A stretch of DNA of 64,000 bases from Candidatus Limnocylindrales bacterium. GTDB lineage: Bacteria; Moduliflexota; Moduliflexia; Moduliflexales; JAUQPW01. Shown here in pieces: positions 16,918 to 25,249 of this stretch. The stretch covers positions 1 to 64,000 of the forward strand of contig DATMBG010000026.1 of the NCBI GenBank assembly GCA_035559535.1. The letters are read 5' to 3'. Within the stretch, counting starts at the first letter, position 1; every line of letters starts with the position of its first letter. The position numbers and the translations under genes were made by a program. The notes beneath the pieces were generated by a model. That model was not told the origin of the DNA, made no database searches, and was given only the letters and a program-made list of their open reading frames with translations.

Positions 16918-17814
16918 ATGGAGTTTAGGCAACTGGAAGTTTTTTGTAAGGTCGCAGAGTTAAAGAGTTTTACAAAAGCTGCCGAAGCAATTTATCTTAC
17001 CCAACCCACCGTGAGCAGTCATATTCAGTATCTGGAGAACTTATGGGATGTAAAGCTTTTTGACCGGACGGCCAGGATGGCCAAATTAACTAAAGCGGGT
17101 GAATTACTCTTTCAATATGCTAAAGAGATTCTGCGTTTGAGGCAGGAAATGCAAAATGCTATGGAGGAATTCTCTGGAACTATCCGGGGGAATCTGGAAG
17201 TCGGTGGGAGCAGCATTCCCGGTAATTATATTTTGCCCAGATTAATCGGCCTCTTTAAGGAAGCGTATCCTCAGGCTCAGATTAGCTTACAAGTTTCAGA
17301 TACCAAAGGTATTGTTAAAGCCTTACTGGAAGATGAAATTGAGTTAGGGGTGGTTGGTGCCCATCTTCCGGATCCTCGTTTAAGGTACGAGGTGTTTGCC
17401 AGGGAGGAGTTGGTTTTAATCGTGCCTCCAGACCATAAATGGGCCAACCGGCAGTATGTTGAGCTTGCAGATTTAATCCAGGAACCTCTTATTTTCCGTG
17501 AAAAGGGCTCCGGCACCCGAATGATTACCGAACAGGGCTTTGCAGACAAAAATATTTCTCTTAAAAATCTCCAGATTATAGCCGAAATGGGAAGTACAGA
17601 GGCTATTAAGCAGGCCGTTGTAGCAGGGATAGGGGTTTCTATCTTATCTTATCAGGCTGTTCTCCACGAGGTAAAATGTCGTTCTCTGGTGGCCCTGACC
17701 GTTCAGGATATGAGTCTTTTCCGGGAATTTTACATTGTTTACCCCCAGGTCAGAACCCTCTCCCCACTGGCTAAAGCTTTTATTCAATTCCTTTTAAGAC
17801 ACAAAATGTCTTGA
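16918..17814 (+). CDS. LysR-family transcriptional regulator
   Basis: 298 residues. The N-terminal winged helix-turn-helix is typical (FRQLEVFCKVAELKSFTKAAEAIYLTQPTVSSHIQYLE, residues 3-40). The effector domain (about 90-295) has the two-lobed periplasmic-binding-like fold with GNLEVGGSSIPGNYILPRLIGLF. Wording is close to the CysL/selenium-metabolism-associated LysR subgroup, but no selenium genes are nearby, so the ligand is unassigned. Strong Shine-Dalgarno and a likely sigma-70 promoter precede it. The NfeD gene begins 30 bases after its stop on the same strand, so co-transcription is possible. A small hairpin (AAGACA/TGTCTT) overlaps its stop. Confidence 0.93.
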   Translation: MEFRQLEVFCKVAELKSFTKAAEAIYLTQPTVSSHIQYLENLWDVKLFDRTARMAKLTKAGELLFQYAKEILRLRQEMQNAMEEFSGTIRGNLEVGGSSIPGNYILPRLIGLFKEAYPQAQISLQVSDTKGIVKALLEDEIELGVVGAHLPDPRLRYEVFAREELVLIVPPDHKWANRQYVELADLIQEPLIFREKGSGTRMITEQGFADKNISLKNLQIIAEMGSTEAIKQAVVAGIGVSILSYQAVLHEVKCRSLVALTVQDMSLFREFYIVYPQVRTLSPLAKAFIQFLLRHKMS

Positions 17815-17844
17815 AAATGGGATAAAGGATGGTTCATAATTGAT

Positions 17845-19176
17845 ATGATGAAGTCCCTAAATTTTTTACTTCCCAAAATTAAAATAGTATTCTATCCGGG
17901 AACTCTTGTTTTTCTTTTATTTACCTTACCCGTCTTTGCCGATTCTCCTAAACCCCGGGTTCAGGTAATTCGAATCGATAGTTCCATTAATCCGGTCACC
18001 GAGGAATTTATTCTTCAATCCATCGATACAGCCAGCAAAGCCGAAATGGAGAGTTTAATTATTGAGCTGGATACCCCGGGCGGATTAGACTCCTCTATGC
18101 GCAATATTGTAAAGGGAATTTTTAACTCGTCGATTCCGGTTATCGTGTATGTTTCACCCAGTGGCGCTCGAGCCGCCTCTGCAGGTGTGATGATTACCAT
18201 GGCGGCCCATATAGCTGCCATGGCTCCCGGAACGAATATAGGAGCTGCGCATCCGGTCAACTTAGGAGGCGGAATGGACGAGGAAATGAAGAAAAAAGTA
18301 GAAAATGATGCCATCGCCTATGCCCAGGGCATAGCCCAAAAACGGGGAAGAAACGAAGAGTGGGCCGCACAAGCCGTCAAAGAGAGTGTTTCGGTAACTG
18401 CCGAGAAAGCCCTGGAACTCCATATTATCGATGTGGTGGCTTCAAATCTCCCGGAGCTTCTTTCCCAGGTCCATGGGAGAAAGGTGACCCTGGAATCGGG
18501 TGTAAAGGAGTTGAATACAAAGGATGCCGACATAGTTCGGGTTGAAATGGGGTTACGACATCGGATTTTAAATACTTTGACCAATCCCAACATCGCCTAT
18601 ATTCTCATGATCCTGGGATTTTATGGGCTTATTTTTGAGCTTTCCAATCCCGGGGCTGTTTTACCTGGAATTTTAGGGGGTATCTGTTTAATCCTGGGAC
18701 TTTATTCCCTCCAGACCCTTCCCATCAATTATGCCGGTCTCCTCCTTTTCTTATTCGGAATTATGTTGCTGGTGCTGGAAGTAAAAGTAGCCAGTTATGG
18801 TGCCCTGACCATCGGTGGAATTGTTTCCATGATTCTGGGTTCCATCATGCTTTTTGAATCTCCTGAACCTTACCTGAGGGCTTCCTGGTCCGTTATCCTG
18901 CCGGCTGTAGGAACTACGGCTGCACTTATTTTATTTGCCCTGGGAGTCGCCATCAAAGCGCGATTGTCTAAACCTGCAACCGGAAAAGAAGGAATGATTG
19001 GGGAAATCGGAACGGTTTATTCTAAGCTGGATGATCGAGAGTTTAAAGTCTTTGTCCACGGAGAATACTGGAACGCAGAAAGTGATCAAATGTTGGAGGT
19101 TGGAGAAAAGGTAGAAGTTATCCAGGTAAAAGGTTTAAAGTTGAAGGTAAGGAGAGCTAAAAGGAAAGAAATGTAG
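17845..19176 (+). CDS. NfeD-family membrane-bound ClpP-class serine protease
   Basis: 443 residues. Signal/anchor at 15-33, then a ClpP-like protease domain with the Ser-Lys dyad: S112 in GARAASAGVMITMA and K151 in KKKVENDA. DTPGG at 76-80 supports the active-site fold. Four or five membrane spans follow (about 245-370), and the C-terminal OB-fold NfeD domain (GMIGEIGTVYSKL...VEVIQVKGLKLKVRR) closes it. This long form (NfeD1b) cleaves the hydrophobic tail of its partner stomatin in archaeal homologues. The slipin gene is next, 92 bases on, the conserved pairing of this family. A terminator-like hairpin lies between the two. Confidence 0.94.
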   Translation: MMKSLNFLLPKIKIVFYPGTLVFLLFTLPVFADSPKPRVQVIRIDSSINPVTEEFILQSIDTASKAEMESLIIELDTPGGLDSSMRNIVKGIFNSSIPVIVYVSPSGARAASAGVMITMAAHIAAMAPGTNIGAAHPVNLGGGMDEEMKKKVENDAIAYAQGIAQKRGRNEEWAAQAVKESVSVTAEKALELHIIDVVASNLPELLSQVHGRKVTLESGVKELNTKDADIVRVEMGLRHRILNTLTNPNIAYILMILGFYGLIFELSNPGAVLPGILGGICLILGLYSLQTLPINYAGLLLFLFGIMLLVLEVKVASYGALTIGGIVSMILGSIMLFESPEPYLRASWSVILPAVGTTAALILFALGVAIKARLSKPATGKEGMIGEIGTVYSKLDDREFKVFVHGEYWNAESDQMLEVGEKVEVIQVKGLKLKVRRAKRKEM

Positions 19177-19233
19177 TAATCTCTTTAATCCCTCTTTAGG
19201 AATGAAGAGAAAGGTTACTACAGGCTTTTTTTT
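19173..19233 (+). terminator. Terminator-like hairpin between NfeD and slipin genes
   Basis: GTAGTAAtCTCTTT (from 19173) pairs with AAAGGTTACTAC (to 19222), followed by a run of eight or nine T. This has the form of a Rho-independent terminator placed inside the gene pair, so slipin expression may be partly attenuated or have its own promoter. Confidence 0.65.
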
Positions 19234-19268
19234 CTAAACAAACATCTAAACAAACAAAGGAGGATTCT

Positions 19269-20042
19269 ATGGGAATCGGCGTAATGGTCGTTGGTTTTCT
19301 TCTTTTAGTCGTTATTCTTAACTCCATTCGGATCTTGAAGGAATATGAACGGGCTGTTATCTTCCGTCTGGGAAAGCTTGCCCCCGAAGGGGCCATCGTG
19401 GGTGGTAATGGGCCTGGGTTGATCTTGCTAATTCCCATTATTGATAAAATGGTCAAAATCAGTTTACGAACGGTAGTTTTGGATGTTCCGCCTCAAGATG
19501 TTATTACGAAAGATAATGTTTCGATCAAGGTCAACGCGGTTGTGTATTTTCGCGTGGTAGATCCCAATAAAGCCGTTGTCGAGGTGGAAAACTATCTCTA
19601 TGCAACCTCTCAGTTAGCCCAGACTACCTTGCGGAGCGTTCTGGGTCAGGTTGAGCTGGATGATTTACTCTCTGAGCGGGAGAAAATCAACGCCCATTTA
19701 CAGGAAATCCTGGATCGCCATACCGACCCCTGGGGTATTAAGGTATCTACCGTAGAGGTGAAACACATCGACCTCCCTCAGGAAATGCAGCGAGCTATGG
19801 CCAGACAGGCAGAAGCTGAAAGGGAACGAAGGGCTAAAGTTATTAATGCAGAGGGAGAATATCAGGCTTCTTCACGGCTTGCAGAAGCTGCTTCTATCAT
19901 AGCTACCCAGCCGACCGCCTTACAACTTCGGTTCTTGCAAACTTTAACCGAAATAGCGGCAGAGAATAACTCCATCGTTCTTTTCCCCGTTCCTATCGAT
20001 CTGATTCGACCTTTTATAAAACTCATAGAGGAGAAAAAATAA
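19269..20042 (+). CDS. Slipin (stomatin/prohibitin-type SPFH/Band 7 protein)
   Basis: 257 residues. One N-terminal membrane segment ([17 protein letters not shown], 5-22) is followed by the SPFH domain: [67 protein letters not shown] coiled-coil follows ([28 protein letters not shown]), then the C-terminal oligomerisation tail ([34 protein letters not shown]). It forms membrane microdomain scaffolds and is the likely substrate or partner of the NfeD protease just upstream. Shine-Dalgarno AAGGAGG sits seven or so bases before the ATG. Confidence 0.95.
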   Translation: MGIGVMVVGFLLLVVILNSIRILKEYERAVIFRLGKLAPEGAIVGGNGPGLILLIPIIDKMVKISLRTVVLDVPPQDVITKDNVSIKVNAVVYFRVVDPNKAVVEVENYLYATSQLAQTTLRSVLGQVELDDLLSEREKINAHLQEILDRHTDPWGIKVSTVEVKHIDLPQEMQRAMARQAEAERERRAKVINAEGEYQASSRLAEAASIIATQPTALQLRFLQTLTEIAAENNSIVLFPVPIDLIRPFIKLIEEKK

Positions 20043-20051
20043 GACCCGGCT

Positions 20052-20086
20052 AGAAAGCAGAAAGGTTTTTGTACTTTCTGCTTTCT
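20052..20086. terminator. Bidirectional hairpin terminator
   Basis: Perfect 13-base arms AGAAAGCAGAAAG (20052-20064) and CTTTCTGCTTTCT (20074-20086) around a T-containing loop. It lies between the convergent slipin and Liv ATPase genes and can serve both transcripts. Confidence 0.7.
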
Positions 20087-20116
20087 GAGCTTTAGGTCAA
20101 CTCCTGCTCAAAGGTC

Positions 20117-21652
20117 TTAAATGGCCAGGTATTTTTTAACCAGGGCTTCGTTTTTCCATAATTCTTCCACCGATCCTTCATATTGGATCCTTCCTTTTTC
20201 CAGAATAAAAGCATGATCGGCTACGGCGCGGGCGAAGTTCAAGTTCTGGTCTGCTAAAAGAATGGTTACACCTTCTCTCCGGATATTCTGGATGGCCTCC
20301 CTCAAGATCTGTACCAGGAGAGGGCTTAATCCTTCTGAAGGTTCATCCAGTAAAAGTAAGGTGGGATTGGCCATTAAAGCCCTTCCGATGGCCAGCATTT
20401 TTTGCTCTCCGCCGCTGAGATGCCGCCCCTTTTGATTTTCCAGATCTTTAAGTTTTGGAAAAAGGGTATAGACCTTGGAAAGGTTCCAACCCCCCTGGAC
20501 AGGAGGTATGACCCACTGAGCTATTTCAAGATTCTGGCGGACCGTCAATTCGGGGAAAATCCTTCGATCATCTGGAACATACCCAATGCCGAGAAGAGCT
20601 ATTTCATAGGGCTTTCTTTTGGAAATGTCCTGTCCTTTGAAGCGAATAACCCCGGATCGAGGCGGAGTCAGGCCCATGATGCTTCGAAGGGTGGTCGTTT
20701 TACCTACTCCATTTCTTCCCAATAAACAGGCCACTTCTCCCTGATTAACCTCCAGGGAGATCTCTTGCAAGATATGACTGAAACCGTAGAACGTATCGAT
20801 GGATTGAAGCTCTAAGATTTTGTGGGTAGTAGGAGGCCTGGAGGCTGAGGCCTGCTTTTCATTGACCGGGGGGGTCCACGATGACGAACGGGGGATAGCG
20901 GTCAATGGATTATCTCCCAAATAAACTTCTCGAACGATGGGGTCTTCTTTAATCTCTTCGGGTCGCCCATCCACCAAAACTTTCCCCCTATGTAAAACAA
21001 TGATCCGGTCGGAAAGGGAAAACACCACATCCATATCATGCTCCACAATGAGGAAAGTTGTTTTTTGCTCTACCGCTAATCGTTTGATATTTTTAAGGAT
21101 ATGGACCCGTTCTACGGGATTCATACCGGCTGTAGGCTCATCGAGAATAAGGAGGGTGGGATGACTGGCCAGGGCCATTCCGATCTCCAGCAGTCGTTGA
21201 TCTCCATGGGAAAGAGCGGCTGCAGGAAGCGTGGATTTCTCCAAAAGGCCGATCGTTTGGAGTATGTCTTCCACAGATTTTCTTACAGAGGTTAAGCGTT
21301 TGAATCTGGAGAAAAGATTCAGGCTTTTATTCATCCGGGAAAGTGTGGGAATGGCGATATTTTCGAAAACGGTCAATCGAGGCAGGATATTGGTGATTTG
21401 AAAGGAACGGCCTATGCCCCTTTTTACTCTACGATGAATGGGAAATCGCGTAATATCTTCACCTTTAAAGAAGATTTTTCCCGAATCCGGAAAAAATCTG
21501 CCTGTCAGGAGGTTAATGAAGCTGGTCTTTCCAGCTCCGTTGGGTCCGATAATCGAAGTAAAAACCCCTTCTTCAAATTTTAAATCAATACCATCGACTG
21601 CATGAATTTCACCGAAATACTTTTTGAGGCCTTCAACCCTCAACAGTTCCAT
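20117..21652 (-). CDS. Fused LivG-LivF ABC transporter ATPase
   Basis: 511 residues holding two complete ATP-binding cassettes that are normally separate LivG and LivF proteins. Cassette 1: Walker A GPNGAGKT at 36-43, signature LSHGDQ at 147-152 (usually LSYGQQ), Walker B LLILDEP near 167-173. A proline/serine-rich linker runs from about 252 to 277. Cassette 2: Walker A GRNGVGKT at 312-319, signature LSGGEQ at 412-417, Walker B LLLLDEP near 432-438. It powers the importer formed with the LivM and LivH permeases upstream in the operon. The fusion fixes a 1:1 pairing of the two ATPases. There is no stop or frameshift between the halves. Confidence 0.95.
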   Translation of the reverse strand: MELLRVEGLKKYFGEIHAVDGIDLKFEEGVFTSIIGPNGAGKTSFINLLTGRFFPDSGKIFFKGEDITRFPIHRRVKRGIGRSFQITNILPRLTVFENIAIPTLSRMNKSLNLFSRFKRLTSVRKSVEDILQTIGLLEKSTLPAAALSHGDQRLLEIGMALASHPTLLILDEPTAGMNPVERVHILKNIKRLAVEQKTTFLIVEHDMDVVFSLSDRIIVLHRGKVLVDGRPEEIKEDPIVREVYLGDNPLTAIPRSSSWTPPVNEKQASASRPPTTHKILELQSIDTFYGFSHILQEISLEVNQGEVACLLGRNGVGKTTTLRSIMGLTPPRSGVIRFKGQDISKRKPYEIALLGIGYVPDDRRIFPELTVRQNLEIAQWVIPPVQGGWNLSKVYTLFPKLKDLENQKGRHLSGGEQKMLAIGRALMANPTLLLLDEPSEGLSPLLVQILREAIQNIRREGVTILLADQNLNFARAVADHAFILEKGRIQYEGSVEELWKNEALVKKYLAI

Positions 21653-21695
21653 CCCTTAGGGAAGCAAAAGGCAAAAGCAAAGATATTTTTCTCCT

Positions 21696-22646
21696 TTACC
21701 TTTTGGCCTTTGCTTTGAATTGGATAAGAGCTCCTACAACCCCTCCTCGTAATCCGAGCAGAATAAGGAGTAGAATGATTCCATATACCAGCAGCCAGTA
21801 CTCGGTATACCGGACGACGGTTTCTTTCAAAAGGATAAACAACGCGGAACCAACGATAGGACCGGCGAAGGTATGAATTCCTCCTAAAAGGCTTGCCAGG
21901 ATGGGTTCAGAGGATTTGGTCCAATCTGCGGCTGCAGGCGCGACGGTATTTTCCAGAGGAGCCAGTAACGCACCGGCCAATCCGGCAAAGAATCCCGAAA
22001 TCACAAAGGCTATCCATCGATATCTCTTGATAGGAATTCCGGCAAACTCCACACGATGAGAATTTTCCCGTATACCCTGAAGGACCAGTCCAAAGGAGGA
22101 GTTGACAATGGTATAAAGGAGAAGAATGGCCAGAAGTGTAACGATTAAAACAAAATAATAGTAATTAGATACGGCCTTCATGTTTAAGCTAAATACCCCG
22201 GGAATCTGAAGGGGAGCTCGGGGAATTCCGATCAATCCATCATCGCCTCCGGTGACATCCCGCCATTTCCAGGCCAGGGAGTAGACCATCATCCCGAAGG
22301 CCAGGGTCAGCATGGAGAAATATACATCAGTATGGCGAACACAAAAAAAGCCGATGATTAAGGCAAGAAGGGTTGCAGCCAGCGTACCTCCCAGAACGCC
22401 GGGAATTAGAGAATTGGTTACATTCTTTAAAATCAGGCCCGTTGCATAGGCTCCCGTTGCATAAAAGGCTGCATGTCCAAAGGATAAAAGTCCTGTATAG
22501 CCGAACAAAAGATTGAACCCTAAGGCAAACAGACTCAACATGAGAATCTGAAGGGTTATATAAAGATAAAACCTTGAAGCCAGAAGGGGAAGAATCATCA
22601 AAACAACGATTAAGAGGCATAAACCAATCACTGTATAAGGTTTCAT
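21696..22646 (-). CDS. LivM-type ABC transporter permease
   Basis: 316 residues with about nine hydrophobic spans. Family motifs are present: LFALGFNLLFGYTGLLSFGHAAFYATGAY in the second and third spans, VFFSMLTLAFGMMVY-like segment near 112-127, GIRENSHRVEFAGIPIKRYRW cytoplasmic loop near 195-215, and GGIHTFAGPIVGSALFILL near 253-272. It pairs with the LivH-type permease to form the channel for a branched-chain amino acid or related organic acid/amide. It lies 43 bases upstream of the fused ATPase gene and 267 bases behind LivH, with a MITE-like element filling that gap. Confidence 0.93.
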   Translation of the reverse strand: MKPYTVIGLCLLIVVLMILPLLASRFYLYITLQILMLSLFALGFNLLFGYTGLLSFGHAAFYATGAYATGLILKNVTNSLIPGVLGGTLAATLLALIIGFFCVRHTDVYFSMLTLAFGMMVYSLAWKWRDVTGGDDGLIGIPRAPLQIPGVFSLNMKAVSNYYYFVLIVTLLAILLLYTIVNSSFGLVLQGIRENSHRVEFAGIPIKRYRWIAFVISGFFAGLAGALLAPLENTVAPAAADWTKSSEPILASLLGGIHTFAGPIVGSALFILLKETVVRYTEYWLLVYGIILLLILLGLRGGVVGALIQFKAKAKR

Positions 22647-22656
22647 TTATTAAAGG

Positions 22657-22810
22657 TTACTATTTTGTAAAGTTAATTCTGTGTGATTCTCCTTCACCCC
22701 AGGCTCCTCCCCCTCCCTCATCCTCCCCGTCCACGGGGGGATGGAAAGGGGGAAGGGGAGCCGGGGGTGAGGGCAGAACGGTCATTCAAATCTAACTTTA
22801 CGAAGTACTG
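22657..22810. mobile_element. MITE-like element inside the Liv operon
   Basis: The gap between the two Liv permease genes holds an element bounded by inverted repeats with the core GTAAAGTTA (22668-22676 and its complement TAACTTTAC at 22793-22801). The inside is a long imperfect hairpin: CTTCACCCC..GGCTCCTCCCCC at 22692-22715 against GGGGAAGGGGAGCCGGGGGTGAGG at 22748-22772. The terminal core matches the element at 14023-14265. It is transcribed as part of the operon and could process or stabilise the mRNA. Confidence 0.65.
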
Positions 22811-22913
22811 CCCTATTTAGAGACACCCCAAGCCGTCTGAGACCCTTGCCAGGTATCTTTTTCTCTGACCCGATCCCTTTCCTGCCTCCCCACATCTCCG
22901 TGTTTCTTGTTTT

Positions 22914-23780
22914 CTAAACTTCTCGGGTTCCAAACAATCCCCAGGGTCTTAAAATGAGTACAACGGCCATGAGGATAAAGGCCAGAGCCATTTCAAATAC
23001 GGGAATATAGAAAACACCGTATACATGAAGAAGTCCTATCAGGATAGCTCCGATAAAGGCGCCTTTTAAGCTTCCCAGGCCTCCAATAACCGCAACAATA
23101 AAAGCTTCGATGATAATTATCTCGCCCATTCCCGGAGAAACCGGGCGAATAGGTATACTCAGAGCTCCGCCTAATGCAGCAAGCCAGGCCCCCAGCATGA
23201 AAACCCCGGTGTATAATCGAGGAACATTTACCCCCAGGGCGCTGGCCATCTCTCGATCTGAGGCAGAAGCTACAATGAGGCGGCCCCACCGGGTTTTCTC
23301 CAGGAGGAACCAGAGTCCTAAAGCGATGAGGGGTCCAACCAGGATAATAAACAGATTGTACAGGGGATACGCCTGACCCAGGATCGACAGGGAGCTATCC
23401 AGACCCGGGGGCATAGGCGAGGCCTGATAGATAGGGCCCCAAATCAACTTAACTAAATCATTGAAGATAAGGACGAAGGCAAAGGTCAGCAAAAGTTGAT
23501 AAGCAACTTCCAGACGATAAACCCATCGGAGAAAGAATCGCTCCATCAGCAGGCCGATTCCGGCAACAAAGACAGGTCCTATCGCCAATCCCAGCCAGAA
23601 GTTATGCCCCAGAAGTCCAAAAAAGTAGAAGGTCAGATAGGCACCCAACATGTAGAGGCTTCCATGGGCAAAGTTCAATACACGCAGAACTCCAAAGATC
23701 AGGCTAAGTCCTGCGGCGACCATCCAAAGGTACATGGCTTCACTGAGACCCACCAGGCCCTGGAATAGAAATGTCCTCAT
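22914..23780 (-). CDS. LivH-type ABC transporter permease
   Basis: 288 residues from the ATG at 23780. A start at 23822 would lie inside an upstream terminator hairpin and is rejected. About eight spans. Motifs: GLSEAMYLWMVAAGLSLIFGVLRVLNFAHGSLYMLGAYLTF near the N terminus, the cytoplasmic loop GRLIVASASDREMASALGVNVPRLY, and GGLGSLKGAFIGAILIGLL near 240-260. It forms the translocation pore with LivM. The binding-protein gene is just upstream and the hairpin between them probably lowers expression of this gene relative to the binding protein. Confidence 0.93.
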   Translation of the reverse strand: MRTFLFQGLVGLSEAMYLWMVAAGLSLIFGVLRVLNFAHGSLYMLGAYLTFYFFGLLGHNFWLGLAIGPVFVAGIGLLMERFFLRWVYRLEVAYQLLLTFAFVLIFNDLVKLIWGPIYQASPMPPGLDSSLSILGQAYPLYNLFIILVGPLIALGLWFLLEKTRWGRLIVASASDREMASALGVNVPRLYTGVFMLGAWLAALGGALSIPIRPVSPGMGEIIIIEAFIVAVIGGLGSLKGAFIGAILIGLLHVYGVFYIPVFEMALAFILMAVVLILRPWGLFGTREV

Positions 23781-23790
23781 CGGAATCAGG

Positions 23791-23833
23791 AATAAAAAAT
23801 TTCTCGCAAAGAGCAAATACACCTTTGCGAGAA
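23791..23833 (-). terminator. Intercistronic Rho-independent terminator/attenuator
   Basis: On the minus strand, perfect 11-base arms (TTCTCGCAAAG and CTTTGCGAGAA; 23823-23833 and 23801-23811) are followed by ATTTTTTATT. It sits between the stop of the binding-protein gene (23856) and the LivH start (23780). Such partial terminators commonly give excess binding protein over permease. Confidence 0.75.
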
Positions 23834-23855
23834 AACCGAAGATCGAAGGGGATTT

Positions 23856-25133
23856 CTAGGCTTCAACAAATGGCGGTTTCCGAAAATACTCCTCTGCCGG
23901 TATAACCTTGAGGTCTGTCAAGGTTGGAAAGGGATACTCTGGATTGTGGGTAATACGGCCCCACGGGACCTGATAAACCGCTTGATGATCTTCGGGACGG
24001 ATGTATCGTTTACCGGCCGGGGTCATGAGGGTCATCCCCTCAAGGGCTTTGATGATCTCGGGCGTTGAAACCGTTCCAGCCTTTTCTACCGCGGCTTTGA
24101 TGGCATAGATGGCAGAATACGTGGTCTCTGAGACGTAGTGGGGATATTTATTCCAGCGTTTATAAAATCTATCAACGAAAGCCTTATTTTCAGGGGTATC
24201 AGGGTATTGAAACCAGTATCGGCAGGTGACCCAGGCTTTTTCCGGGTACTCCTTTCCAAGACCTTCCAATACATCCATGGCTGCTCCCATAGGGGTCATC
24301 CAGGTTTGAATTTTATCAAAAACTCCGAAAAGCTTGGCCTGCTTGATTAAAGTAACGGCTTCCCCGGCCCACTGGGTTGAGTAAATTCCATCGGGATTGG
24401 CAGCCATGACTTTGGTAATATGAGCCCCAAAGTCCGAAGTCAGGAACTTAGCCCAGGCTTCTTCTACAAATTCTACGTCGGGACGGAGCTTTTTTAAAGT
24501 TGCCTTAAAAAAGTTCCAGGCGGTATGTCCGTATTCATAATCGGCCCCGATGGTAACCCATCGCTTCGCCGGGAAATCTTTGGCTACTATGGCAGCCGCA
24601 ATTCCATCCTGGTAAACCGGCACGCTGATTCGAAAAATCTGTTTGATCCCCTGCTTGTAGACCAGATTTTCGGTAAGTTTTTCGGTTGCTCCATGGGTTA
24701 CAATGAGAACTCTATCCAATTCCCCCATGATGGCCCCAACCCCTAAGGCCGAAGAGCTGGCATCGAGACCTGTAAGAAAATCGGCTCCCCAGTCATCTAC
24801 AAAATATCGGGCATTTTTAGCGGCCACATCGGGTTTTAACTCCTCATCTCGAAATTCAATTTCGACCTTACTCCCCAGAATTCCTCCGCTGGAGTTAATT
24901 TCATCAACGGCCAGTTGAGCCCCCATTTTCATAAATTGCCCATATCCTCCAAACGGGCCGGAAAGGGTTGCCTGGGCTCCAATTCGAATGGGGTCTTTAA
25001 TTTTACCCTTCTTTTCTGTTTGGGCATAAACCGGATCCAGGGGGTAAACAAGTTGAGATCCCAGGACTCCTGTACCTACTAAAGATATCCCATACTTTAA
25101 AAAATCTCTTCTTCCTACCTCTTTTGAACCCAT
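23856..25133 (-). CDS. Liv-type ABC transporter substrate-binding protein with Tat signal
   Basis: 425 residues, Peripla_BP_6 family. The N-terminus GRRDFLKYGISLVGTGVLGS (R8, R9) is a twin-arginine signal, so the protein is exported folded. The mature part has the family wording: PIRIGAQATLSGPFGGYGQFMKMGAQLAVDEINSSGGILGSKVEIEFRDEELKP, then DFLTGLDASSSALGVGAIMGE and ATIGADYEYG-like VTIGADYEYGHTAW. It is the first gene of the Liv operon. The presence of ADYEYG and the Tat signal resembles amide, urea or aromatic-acid binders as much as branched-chain amino-acid binders, so the ligand is open. Confidence 0.94.
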   Translation of the reverse strand: MGSKEVGRRDFLKYGISLVGTGVLGSQLVYPLDPVYAQTEKKGKIKDPIRIGAQATLSGPFGGYGQFMKMGAQLAVDEINSSGGILGSKVEIEFRDEELKPDVAAKNARYFVDDWGADFLTGLDASSSALGVGAIMGELDRVLIVTHGATEKLTENLVYKQGIKQIFRISVPVYQDGIAAAIVAKDFPAKRWVTIGADYEYGHTAWNFFKATLKKLRPDVEFVEEAWAKFLTSDFGAHITKVMAANPDGIYSTQWAGEAVTLIKQAKLFGVFDKIQTWMTPMGAAMDVLEGLGKEYPEKAWVTCRYWFQYPDTPENKAFVDRFYKRWNKYPHYVSETTYSAIYAIKAAVEKAGTVSTPEIIKALEGMTLMTPAGKRYIRPEDHQAVYQVPWGRITHNPEYPFPTLTDLKVIPAEEYFRKPPFVEA

Positions 25134-25187
25134 TGTCCCACCTCCTGTATGGCTAAAGGGAATAAAAAACCCTCTGTAATTTTAAAG

Positions 25188-25208
25188 GATAACCTGTCTA
25201 AGGTTATC
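25188..25208. promoter_or_regulatory. Inverted repeat upstream of the Liv operon
   Basis: GATAACCT (25188-25195) and AGGTTATC (25201-25208) are perfect arms around five bases, 55 bases before the Liv binding-protein start and 42 bases after the stop of the response regulator. It could be an operator for the Liv operon or the regulator's terminator. It has no T-tract. Confidence 0.45.
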
Positions 25209-25249
25209 ATCTCCACCTGCTGATGGATTGTCAAGTTTAATCTTCAAAC

